Shown: one piece after another, positions 35,120-44,446 of the stretch | Layout: each line of letters opens with the position of its first letter | Numbering within the stretch: position 1 is the stretch's first letter | Assembly: GCA_030427245.1 (NCBI GenBank) | Contig: JAUHXA010000041.1 | Coordinates: 1-62,378, forward strand | Source: Bacteroidia bacterium | GTDB taxonomy: Bacteria; Bacteroidota; Bacteroidia; Chitinophagales; UBA2359 | Reading direction: 5' to 3' | DNA: 62,378 nucleotides | Made by a program: the position numbers and the translations under genes | Notes under the pieces: model-generated | What the model saw: only the letters and a program-made list of their open reading frames with translations | What the model was told of the DNA's origin: nothing | The model's database searches: none

Positions 35120-35198
35120 GCCCCAAATCTAAAGTTTTACCCTAAAAATAAATAAAAAGATAAATTTTAAATTTGTTAATATCACTAAATGTTTTCTT

Positions 35199-38100
35199 AT
35201 GAAAAGAGTTTATACACTAATACTCTCTCTACTCCTATGTACTCCCATGTTTTCTCAAATCGGAGTAATCAATTCCCCTCCACTACTTGCTGATACTTTG
35301 GCACAACGGCTTGTGGGATATGGATTAGAGGTTGAGAACGCTCAGTTAATTTGCCCTGACAATGCTTCTGGGTACTTTTTTGGAGCAGCAAGTGCGAATT
35401 TACCCATGAATTCGGGAATCTTGTTGACAAGCGGTTCTACCGCAGTTGCGTTAAGCCCAAACACAGTAGGAAGTGCATCCTCTTCTAATGGAGGACCAGG
35501 ATATGGACCATTGGAGGAGTTTCCTTGGTCTTATAATGGAACATTTAATGCGTGTGTATTGGAGTTTGATTTTACCCCAGTAGGTGACACCATTAAGTTC
35601 AACTATGTATTTGGTTCGGAAGAGTATCCCGAATATGTAGGTTCTTCGTTCAACGATATTTTTGCCTTCTTGATTTCGGGTCTTCCCGAATATCCCGAAG
35701 ATATGCCTGTTCCAGAAAGAAATATTGCGATTATTCCTACTTCTCCTAATATTCAGGTTGCGATTAACTTTTTGAATGGAGGTGCTTATAGCGAATATTA
35801 TATTGACAATACTGGCGGACAGTTTATTCAATATGATGGTTTCACAACCAATCTAACTGCAAAAGCAAAAGTTACACCATGTAATACCTATCACTTGGTA
35901 TTGGCAGTAGCGGATGTAAGTGATGCCGTTTGGGATTCGGGGGTATTTCTCGAAGAAGGAAGTTTCAAAAGTAACTCCTTCTTTGTAGAACCACCTGTAT
36001 CCGATATTTCTGATGTAGAAGCCTTAGATTTTGTGGTCGAGAATTGTGGAAAAGGAACTGTAACTTTTTCGACTGAGTTTCCGACAGAAGATGGCTACAA
36101 CCTTCCTTTGGTTACAGTACAAGATCCAAATAATCCTGACAAAGTAGTAGTAGGCGGAACGGCAACCCTGTTTAGTGACTATACTTTATCTGGTGCATCA
36201 GTCATCATTCCGCCAAATGCTACAGAAGGTCATTTAGACATTTTTCCTGTCGTAGATGGCACTGTAGAAGGAGACGAATACATCACTTTTGCTTTCTATG
36301 CTTCCTGTAGCCCATTCCCATATCAAGTAGATACTTTTTGGATTTACGATGAAATCAGAGCAGTTGTAAATGACGACATTGACATTTGCGATCCTGGAAC
36401 AGAGGTACAGTTGCACGGTGAAGAATCCAATGGTATCAATTTGGAAAGAGACCGTTTCTTCATTCGGTGGGAACCCGCTGAAGGTCTGAGTTGTACCGAT
36501 TGTTTGGATCCAATTGCAACCGTTAATAGCACCGTCACTTATACATTTGTGATTGGTTATGAGGGAACGGTTTGTTCTGATCAAGAATCTGTCACCATTA
36601 ATGTCGATCCAAATACCATCAATTTTGGTGCGACTCCAGAATTTAATATTTGCGCCAATCAAACAACAAATTTAAGTGCGTCAGGTGGTGTTACTTATTC
36701 GTGGATAGATACAAACGGCAATCCCGCAACCAATTTGAGTTGTACTAATTGTCCCAATCCGACATTTGACCCTCCTAATAATGATGCAACAACCTACTTT
36801 TATGAAGTAATTGTTAGCTCTGGTCCTGGCTGTACAGAGACTTTCCCTGTTGAAGTAACCGTAGATTTATCTGATTTGGTTCTTGAACCACATGAACCTA
36901 TTTGTCCCGGTGATTTGGCAACCTTATCGGTAGCATCGGGTGATGGGACCAACTTTGTATGGACACGAGCCAATGGCTTGCCAGCAGGTTCGGGTACAAG
37001 TATTCAAGTAAGTCCACAAGTAACTACTACTTACAATGTTGTTGCAACAGGCGTTGCTTGTCCCAATCCTAAATCCATTACTTTGGTAGTAGATCAAGTA
37101 GATGCAGCTTTCAATCCAGTACAAACAGTTTGTGCAGGAGAAGCGACTACTTTAGTAGGTCAAGGTGGACAACAATACCAATGGCTAGATGCAGACGGAA
37201 ATGTATTGAGTACCAGCCAAACCTATAATCCTGTTATTGAAGAAAATACTACTTTCCAATTGGTTGCTCAAACCAACAATTGTTTTGATACTATTCCAGT
37301 ACTGGCACCTATTGAGCCTATTCGAGAGATTCAATTCATTACCGAAAATCCTGTTATCTGTGGAGACATTACATCTGTAGATTTAGCAATTGAGCCAATC
37401 CCTGGTGTGACTTTTACTTGGGAACCTGCGGGTGCGTTTACTATGAATAGTGCAGATGGGTCAGTTGTAACAGCAACTCCTCCAAGTGATGGATTTACAT
37501 ATACCGTGACAGCAGTTACTCCTTTAGGATGTACGCCTCCTCAAACTATTAGTGTTGCAGTGGGTGATGAATTAGAAATTACGGTGGATGCTCCCGAAGT
37601 ATTGTGTATTGATTTATCAACTCCACAACCGTTTACTATTAATGCCTTTGGTGCAGCGACTTATACTTGGGGACCCACAGGGGGCTCTCTTATTCCTACA
37701 AGTGTGGGAGCTAGTTCAGCCCTATTCATTCCTAATGCAAATAACAATGGAATCACTTATACCATTTCTGGTACAGATGCAGCAGGTATTTGTACAGGTG
37801 AGACAACTTTTACCGTACAAGTCATTCAAGAACCTGATGTTGCTATCAGCGTGCCTGTAATATGTGCAGGAGAATCAGGTACCATGAGTGCAGAAATTAC
37901 AGACGGAAGTGGCCAGTTTGAATACGAATGGATACCCTCAACGGGACTTTCCAATCCAAATAGCAGCACTACAAATGTGACCGTAGAAGAACCGACTACC
38001 TATACACTGATTGCAACGGACATAGTAGGTGGATGTGAAGTACAACAAGAAGTACTTGTTGAAGTAAACGAATATCCAGATATAACCCTCGTACCAGAAG

Positions 38101-41100
38101 TAGCAGCTTGTAGTGGTGAAGAAGTAAGCATTTCAGTAGAAGGTGGCGAAGGATTTGATATGACATGGACAGATGGTAATGGAACCGTCATTACAACAGG
38201 TGAAACACTTACCGTTACACCTGCGGCAACGACTACATACACACTTACGGCAGGAACAGATTGCCCAATAGAATTGCAAACAACCTTAGAGGTTATTGAA
38301 GTAGAAGTTGTGGCTGATGCAAGTGCTGCTCAAATTTGCGATGGCGAAGATGTTCAATTAACTGCAACAGGAGAAGGAGTTGCTACCTTTGAATGGACAC
38401 AGGCAAATGGCTTACAGGGAACAAATGGAGCCACTCAAACGGCCTCTCCAACTGCAACTACTACTTATATCGTAACAGGATATGACGCAAGTGGAAACTG
38501 TTCGGCAACAGCGGAAGTAACCGTTGAAGTTGCAGCTATTCAGGTTCAATTACCTGCAAATCCTTCTACTTGTGGAGCAGACGATCCTGCTGTCTTGACA
38601 ATTGACGCAGGAGCGGGAGCTACTTATCTTTGGGATCCTCCAACAGGCTTATCTTCTACTACCACAGGAACTGTAACTGCAAATCCTGATCAAACCACTA
38701 CTTACAATGTACAAGTAGTCAATGCACAGGGTTGTGAAGAACAAGTTTTTGTGACAGTGAATGTTTTCCCTCCAATTCAAATCAACATCGATCCGCCAGT
38801 AGCTTCTGTTTGTCCCGATGAAATTGCGACTTACACAATAACAGGCGCACAAACCTATACTGTTGAAGAAGTAAACGGAGGAGCTTTCCAAATTATTAGC
38901 AATGCCAACGGACAACTTCAAATTTCGGCAGACGCAAGTGCTTCCTTCAATATTACTGGTATTGACGCAAATGGATGTAGTGCGGAAACAACAGCTGATT
39001 TGACCGTAAATGTTCCTGAAACAGATGCAGGAGGAGACGATACGGTTTGTTTTGGCTCAGAAGTGCCTTTATTTGCCGATGGTGGCCCAGGCGCTACTTA
39101 TCAATGGAACAATGCAGAGTCTTTGGATGATGCAACAAGTGCGAATCCTATTGCAACTCCTGACCAAATCACCACTTATACAGTCCTCATTACCGATGCT
39201 AATGGCTGTACGGGAACAGAACAAGTAACAGTGGTCGTAGAATCAGAGTTAACAGCCAATTTGAGTGCAACTCCTAATACAATTTGCCCAGGCACGCCAG
39301 TTACATTACAAGCAGGAAGCAATACCGAAAACACTTATACTTTCTATGATGGAAATGGAACGCAAATAGCTCAAAACAATACGGGTACAACAACCATCAA
39401 TCCTACAGAGGATATGACCTATTCAGTAATTGTAGCGACTCCTTTAGGTTGTGAAGACGAAGCAGTAGCCACTGTGACCTTCAATGAAGACCCTGTACTA
39501 CAAGCACAGAATAGTACAGCTTGTCCTGGTGGAAGTACGATTATGACCGTTTCGGGTGGAGGTACAGGTGCTACTTACAATTGGACTCCTAACAACATCA
39601 TTACTTGTAATACCCCTAATTGTAGTTCTGTTACCGTTACACCTACAGACAACAACCCTGTGAACTTTACCATAACAGGTACAACGCCCGCAGGATGTTC
39701 TTCACAAACACAAGCCACCGTAAACGTTGAAGCAGCATTGAATATAACTGTTTCTCCTGCTAATCCTCAATTATGTCTTGGAGAAACCATAACATTGGAT
39801 GCAGGTGGTGCGACACAGTTTGAATGGGAGGGACCAGGATTATCTTCTACAACGGGTGGCACAGTCACCATTGACATCGACACACCAGGTACTTACAACT
39901 ATACTTTGGTAGGTATGGACAACGATTGTTCTGGCAACACTACCTTCTCAGTAGTCATCAACGATCCTCCAACTATTGATGCAGTATTGGCTCCTACGCT
40001 TTGTGTAGGCGATAGTCATACCCTTTCTGCAACAGGTGGAGTTTCCTATGTTTGGACACAAAACGGAAACCCTGTTTCCAACTTAAACGTGTCTCCAACA
40101 ACGACAACTACTTACGATGTAATTGGTACGGATGCCAACGGTTGTACCAACGTTTCGCAAGTGACAGTAGAAGTAGAAGAACCTATTCAGTTGAGCGTAA
40201 TGGCAAATGATGATGCCATCTGTTTTGGCGAAAGCACAGCAATTATGGCAACAGGTGCAGTAAGTTTTGAATGGTCGACAACTGATGTCACGACAGAAGG
40301 AGAATTGCTAGATGTTTCGCCTGATGTTACCACTACTTATACTGTTATCGCAACGAGCGCAAACGGTTGTACGGCGGAAGACCAAATTACCATTGAAGTA
40401 TCAGAACCACAAGTAGATGTTGCAGCAGCTCAATTGGGTTTCTGTACAGGTGATAATACTACTTTGACCGCAACAGGTACAGGTAACTTTACTTGGGAAG
40501 GCGAAAACGTAATAGGTACAGGTGCAAACGTAAGTATCGAACCCGTTACACCTGGTCTTTACACCTACATCGTTACTACAGACATCAATGGTTGTCCTGC
40601 AACTGCTTCGATTGACATTGAAGTATATGCAGAGCCAAACGTAGTTGTTCCACAACAATTGCAGATTTGCCAAGATGGTTCTACTGATATTACCGCAACA
40701 GGCGCAGCAACCTATGAGTGGATTGCGACGGACGGTTCACTAAGTGCTACTACTGGTTCTACCGTAACAGCATCTCCTGCAGCAGCGACTTCTTATACGG
40801 TCATCGGCACAAGTGCCAATGGATGTACAGCTTCTGCCATCGTGAATATTGACGTAAGCACCGAATTGTTGTTAGATGCTCCCGACCAAGAAATTTGCAT
40901 TGATGATGCAGCAGGTGCAACTTTGACGGTAAGTGGAGCTCAGAACTACACTTGGACAGGTGATGTTGCAAGTTTGAGTGCTACCACTGGAAACAATGTT
41001 ATTGCAACTCCTTCTTTGACAACGACTTATACCATTATAGGTACAGACGATCAAGGTTGTACGGGCGAAACAGAAGTAACCGTAGTGGTAAATGAACTGC

Positions 41101-42371
41101 CACAAGCAGATGCAGGAGCAGCAGGATTAATTTGTGCAGGAGAAGAATATTCTTTGGCTGCAAGTGGTGGAGTTCAGTTTATTTGGGACGACCCAACCGG
41201 AACTTTGAGCAATGCCAACATTGCCAATCCAATCGCAACGCCTACCGAGCCTACTACTTATACCGTAACAGTTATCAATGAAAACGGCTGTTCTTCAACC
41301 GCAGAAGTATTTGTAGATTTAGAGCCTTTGGCGACTGCAATAGTTCCTGAAACAGGAGAAACTTGCTCCAATGCTTTGTTTGAAGTAACTGGTGCGGATG
41401 CTGAAAATGCTTTGGGTATCACTTGGACAAGTACAGGTAATGGTACTTTTACTGACCCGAATAGCCTACTCACAAGCTATCAGCCTGATGCGACCGATGT
41501 AGGAACAGTAGTTCTTACCTTGAATGTAGAAGGTTGTGGTTCTCCATCTGCAAGCTTCAACTTGGATGTAAAACAATCTACCGCAGAGTTGTTCATCGAA
41601 CAACCTGATGCAGTTTGTCCTGGCGAAACCATCTCTTTGAGAGGTTCTAACATTGGTATCGGCGACATTTCCAATATCAACTGGGTTGGTGGAAATGGCA
41701 CATTCAGTATCAACAGCAACCTAGAAACCGTTTATACTCCTTCCGAAAACGAAGTAGGAGACATCACCATTACTTTGAGTGCGGATGATGAATGTGGTTC
41801 TGCAAGTGAGCAAATCACGATTACCGTTCTACCCAATGTATTGATGGATGCAGGTGAAGACAACAAGGTTACTGACGGAGAAAGCATTCGCTTGGAAGGT
41901 AGCGGAGGATTGACCGCAGATAGTTATATTTGGGCAGTGGCACAAGGTTCTGACCCAGCAACAGCAGGCTTAGACCCATCAGAAGCGAATTCTCAAAATC
42001 CATTGGTTACACCTACTGTAACGACTACATACGAGCTGTCAAGTAGCGATGCTTGTTCGGATGTGGATATGGTTACGATAGAAGTCATACCAACAGGAAC
42101 AATCGCTATGCCTAATTCTTTCTCTCCAAACAATGATGGTTTCAATGATGTCATCTATCCTGAAGGCTTCAATTTTGAATTGGTGAGCTATAGAATTTAT
42201 AGCAGATGGGGCGAGAAAGTATTTGAAACCGACCAATTAGACGATGGTTGGGATGGTATTTTCAAGGGTGAAGATGCTGAATTGGGTGTGTATGCGTATG
42301 TGATTGAATACAGCTTAGGCGGCAGAGGAAATGTCGAAATCTTAGCTGGTTCTATTACCTTGATTCGATAG
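35199..42371 (+). CDS. Giant Ig-like repeat surface adhesin with gliding-motility C-terminal domain
   Basis: 2390 residues. Signal peptide (about 1-20, ending CTPMFSQ), then a choice-of-anchor-L-type domain (about 25-250: NAQLICPDNASGYFFGAAS, GSEEYPEYVGSSFNDIFAFLISG), a Calx-beta-like stretch (about 270-380), and more than 20 Ig/PKD-like repeats of 70-90 residues built on ICxGExxxLxAxGxxxYxWxxxxG...TTTYTVIGTDANGC, each with conserved Cys, Trp and TTTY. It ends with the CHU_C gliding-motility-associated C-terminal domain (about 2300-2390: MPNSFSPNNDGFNDVIYPEGF, RWGEKVFET, GVYAYVIEY), a type B T9SS signal. It is expected to be exported by the T9SS as a SprB-like filamentous adhesin. The ligand is unknown. 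Single gene with a strong terminator after it. Confidence 0.92.
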   Translation: MKRVYTLILSLLLCTPMFSQIGVINSPPLLADTLAQRLVGYGLEVENAQLICPDNASGYFFGAASANLPMNSGILLTSGSTAVALSPNTVGSASSSNGGPGYGPLEEFPWSYNGTFNACVLEFDFTPVGDTIKFNYVFGSEEYPEYVGSSFNDIFAFLISGLPEYPEDMPVPERNIAIIPTSPNIQVAINFLNGGAYSEYYIDNTGGQFIQYDGFTTNLTAKAKVTPCNTYHLVLAVADVSDAVWDSGVFLEEGSFKSNSFFVEPPVSDISDVEALDFVVENCGKGTVTFSTEFPTEDGYNLPLVTVQDPNNPDKVVVGGTATLFSDYTLSGASVIIPPNATEGHLDIFPVVDGTVEGDEYITFAFYASCSPFPYQVDTFWIYDEIRAVVNDDIDICDPGTEVQLHGEESNGINLERDRFFIRWEPAEGLSCTDCLDPIATVNSTVTYTFVIGYEGTVCSDQESVTINVDPNTINFGATPEFNICANQTTNLSASGGVTYSWIDTNGNPATNLSCTNCPNPTFDPPNNDATTYFYEVIVSSGPGCTETFPVEVTVDLSDLVLEPHEPICPGDLATLSVASGDGTNFVWTRANGLPAGSGTSIQVSPQVTTTYNVVATGVACPNPKSITLVVDQVDAAFNPVQTVCAGEATTLVGQGGQQYQWLDADGNVLSTSQTYNPVIEENTTFQLVAQTNNCFDTIPVLAPIEPIREIQFITENPVICGDITSVDLAIEPIPGVTFTWEPAGAFTMNSADGSVVTATPPSDGFTYTVTAVTPLGCTPPQTISVAVGDELEITVDAPEVLCIDLSTPQPFTINAFGAATYTWGPTGGSLIPTSVGASSALFIPNANNNGITYTISGTDAAGICTGETTFTVQVIQEPDVAISVPVICAGESGTMSAEITDGSGQFEYEWIPSTGLSNPNSSTTNVTVEEPTTYTLIATDIVGGCEVQQEVLVEVNEYPDITLVPEVAACSGEEVSISVEGGEGFDMTWTDGNGTVITTGETLTVTPAATTTYTLTAGTDCPIELQTTLEVIEVEVVADASAAQICDGEDVQLTATGEGVATFEWTQANGLQGTNGATQTASPTATTTYIVTGYDASGNCSATAEVTVEVAAIQVQLPANPSTCGADDPAVLTIDAGAGATYLWDPPTGLSSTTTGTVTANPDQTTTYNVQVVNAQGCEEQVFVTVNVFPPIQINIDPPVASVCPDEIATYTITGAQTYTVEEVNGGAFQIISNANGQLQISADASASFNITGIDANGCSAETTADLTVNVPETDAGGDDTVCFGSEVPLFADGGPGATYQWNNAESLDDATSANPIATPDQITTYTVLITDANGCTGTEQVTVVVESELTANLSATPNTICPGTPVTLQAGSNTENTYTFYDGNGTQIAQNNTGTTTINPTEDMTYSVIVATPLGCEDEAVATVTFNEDPVLQAQNSTACPGGSTIMTVSGGGTGATYNWTPNNIITCNTPNCSSVTVTPTDNNPVNFTITGTTPAGCSSQTQATVNVEAALNITVSPANPQLCLGETITLDAGGATQFEWEGPGLSSTTGGTVTIDIDTPGTYNYTLVGMDNDCSGNTTFSVVINDPPTIDAVLAPTLCVGDSHTLSATGGVSYVWTQNGNPVSNLNVSPTTTTTYDVIGTDANGCTNVSQVTVEVEEPIQLSVMANDDAICFGESTAIMATGAVSFEWSTTDVTTEGELLDVSPDVTTTYTVIATSANGCTAEDQITIEVSEPQVDVAAAQLGFCTGDNTTLTATGTGNFTWEGENVIGTGANVSIEPVTPGLYTYIVTTDINGCPATASIDIEVYAEPNVVVPQQLQICQDGSTDITATGAATYEWIATDGSLSATTGSTVTASPAAATSYTVIGTSANGCTASAIVNIDVSTELLLDAPDQEICIDDAAGATLTVSGAQNYTWTGDVASLSATTGNNVIATPSLTTTYTIIGTDDQGCTGETEVTVVVNELPQADAGAAGLICAGEEYSLAASGGVQFIWDDPTGTLSNANIANPIATPTEPTTYTVTVINENGCSSTAEVFVDLEPLATAIVPETGETCSNALFEVTGADAENALGITWTSTGNGTFTDPNSLLTSYQPDATDVGTVVLTLNVEGCGSPSASFNLDVKQSTAELFIEQPDAVCPGETISLRGSNIGIGDISNINWVGGNGTFSINSNLETVYTPSENEVGDITITLSADDECGSASEQITITVLPNVLMDAGEDNKVTDGESIRLEGSGGLTADSYIWAVAQGSDPATAGLDPSEANSQNPLVTPTVTTTYELSSSDACSDVDMVTIEVIPTGTIAMPNSFSPNNDGFNDVIYPEGFNFELVSYRIYSRWGEKVFETDQLDDGWDGIFKGEDAELGVYAYVIEYSLGGRGNVEILAGSITLIR

Positions 42372-42416
42372 AGATTATTAGATAAATACCTTTTGGTTTT
42401 ATCTTTTGATAATACA

Positions 42417-42454
42417 AAAAAGGGCGATTGAAGTAAACTTCAATCGCCCTTTTT
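42417..42454. terminator. Bidirectional intrinsic terminator
   Basis: 17-bp perfect arms (42417-42433 and 42438-42454) around TAAA, flanked by A and T runs. Serves the adhesin gene and the convergent comM gene. Confidence 0.92.
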
Positions 42455-42505
42455 GTTTTTACTTCAATGTTGAATTTGTATTTGAGTTTTGAGATTGAAC
42501 TTCCA

Positions 42506-44056
42506 TCACCCCGCCCAATTCGCCCTATCCAACGTCCGAAACTGAATCGCCTCTGCAATATGCTCAAAACTAATCTTCTCTTCCCCAGACAAATCCGCAA
42601 TCGTTCGAGCCACCTTCAAAATTCGGTCATAAGCACGAGCCGATAAACCGAGTTTATCCATAGCCGCTTTGATAAGGTTTTGACTAAGTTGGTCAATTTT
42701 GCAGACCTTTCGCACCATATTAGCAGGCATTTGGGCATTGGCGTGAATACCTTTGAGCGATTCAAAGCGTTTACCTTGCAGTTGTCTCGCCTGTATCACC
42801 CGTTCCCTAATCACCTCACTTTTTTCGCCTTCTTTTTCGCTAGACAATTCTTCAAACGAAACAGGTGTTACTTCTACATGCAAGTCAATACGGTCTAAAA
42901 GAGGTCCAGAAATTTTGTTTAGGTATTTTTGGACAACACCGGGAGCACAGACACAATCTTTGTCGGGATGATTGTAGTAACCGCAGGGACATGGGTTCAT
43001 AGAAGCAATCAACATAAAATTAGCTGGGTAATCCACCGACATTCTCGCCCTCGAAATCGTCACTTTTCTGTCCTCCATCGGCTGCCGCAATACCTCCAAT
43101 ACCGTTCGGTTGAATTCGGGCAACTCGTCCAAAAACAACACGCCATTGTGCGCCAAAGAAATTTCACCAGGCTGTGGGTTGCCGCCTCCACCCACCAATG
43201 CGGCATAACTAATCGTGTGGTGTGGAGAGCGAAAAGGTCGAATCGCAATGAGAGAGGTTTCCGCAGGAAGTTTGCCTGCTACTGAATGTATTTTGGTGGT
43301 TTCGAGGGCTTCATGTAGCGAGAGAGGGGGTAAAATACTGGGTAATCGTTTGGCGAGCATGGTTTTTCCTGCACCAGGAGGACCAATCAAAATGACATTG
43401 TGACCTCCTACGGCTGCAATCTCCAAAGCTCTTTTGATGTTTTTTTGCCCTTTTACATCCGAAAAATTGAACAGCGCATCCGCAGAGTTGGCATTAAATT
43501 CCTCTCTTGTATCTATTTCAACAGGAGACAAAGGAGCTGTTCCCAAGATAAAATCCACCACTTGTGAAATATGCTCTACGCCATAGACCTCCAAGTCGTT
43601 TACTATTGCAGCTTCACGAGCATTTTGTTTGGGAAGAATAAAACCCTTGAATTTTTCCTTTCTGGCTCGAATCGCAATCGGCAAAGCACCTTTGATGGGA
43701 CGCAACATTCCATCCAATGCCAATTCTCCCATAATCACATATTTTTCAATGTCTTCTACAGGCTTTTTGAGTTGATTGCTTGCCGCCATGATACTGATGG
43801 CAATGGTCAAATCATAAGCCGATCCTTCTTTGCGGAGGTTGGCAGGAGCGAGGTTGGCGACTATTTTTTGGCGGGGCATTCGGTAGCCGTTGTTTTTGAG
43901 GGCAGCTTCAATGCGATGTTGCCCTTCTTTGACCGCAGCATCAGGCAGTCCGACAATGAAATAATGGGGCTGTGAGCCATCTACATTTACTTCTACTTTT
44001 ATCAATGTGGCATTGACCCCATGAACTGCGCCTCCATGCGTTGTTGCTAAACCCAT
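42506..44056 (-). CDS. comM: YifB/ComM family Mg-chelatase-like AAA+ ATPase
   Basis: 516 residues. N-terminal ChlI-like domain (HYFIVGLPDAAVKEGQHRIEAALKNNGY), then AAA+ with Walker A GPPGAGKTM, Walker B VLFLDELPEF, SRARMSVDYPANFMLIASMNPCPCGYYNHP and sensor segments, then a C-terminal DRIDLHVEV...LSARAYDRILKVARTIADLSG. In naturally competent bacteria ComM is a hexameric helicase that aids branch migration of incoming DNA. A DNA-processing role is likely here as well, though competence in this organism is not shown. Confidence 0.93.
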   Translation of the reverse strand: MGLATTHGGAVHGVNATLIKVEVNVDGSQPHYFIVGLPDAAVKEGQHRIEAALKNNGYRMPRQKIVANLAPANLRKEGSAYDLTIAISIMAASNQLKKPVEDIEKYVIMGELALDGMLRPIKGALPIAIRARKEKFKGFILPKQNAREAAIVNDLEVYGVEHISQVVDFILGTAPLSPVEIDTREEFNANSADALFNFSDVKGQKNIKRALEIAAVGGHNVILIGPPGAGKTMLAKRLPSILPPLSLHEALETTKIHSVAGKLPAETSLIAIRPFRSPHHTISYAALVGGGGNPQPGEISLAHNGVLFLDELPEFNRTVLEVLRQPMEDRKVTISRARMSVDYPANFMLIASMNPCPCGYYNHPDKDCVCAPGVVQKYLNKISGPLLDRIDLHVEVTPVSFEELSSEKEGEKSEVIRERVIQARQLQGKRFESLKGIHANAQMPANMVRKVCKIDQLSQNLIKAAMDKLGLSARAYDRILKVARTIADLSGEEKISFEHIAEAIQFRTLDRANWAG

Positions 44057-44446
44057 AATAGTTTGTGCTTGGTTTTGATTTTGGTTGTTTTATAAAATTC
44101 GATTAAAGATAAGGTTTTTTGCAAAAAACCAGTTGGAGACATCAGAAGTTTTAAAAAACCTCCAATGTCTACACTTCAATGAATTCGATAAAAACTGTTT
44201 GGAGAACAATTTTAGATAAAGAAGATTGGTTAATGAATTGTTTTTTGTCATACAAAAGCCACTTAGATAAAAAATTACCTTGAATTAAGCTTTATAGAAA
44301 GGCAAATAAGCATCAGATTTTGAGCAATTGCGTCTTTTTGTCATGCAAAACCATTACAATCTGCCATTATTACCGATTTCACCCAATGGCACAAGAGTTG
44401 ACTTTAATAGACCAAACAACAACAAATAAAAAAATCAATTTAAAAT
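44057..44446. other. Intergenic DNA with a degenerate hairpin
   Basis: A 390-bp gap between divergent comM and clpB. A quasi-palindrome (AGACATCAGAAGTTTT, 44137-44152, against AAAACCTCCAATGTCT, 44155-44170) pairs at 13 of 16 positions. I see no heat-shock-type promoter or other clear signal for clpB. Confidence 0.45.
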
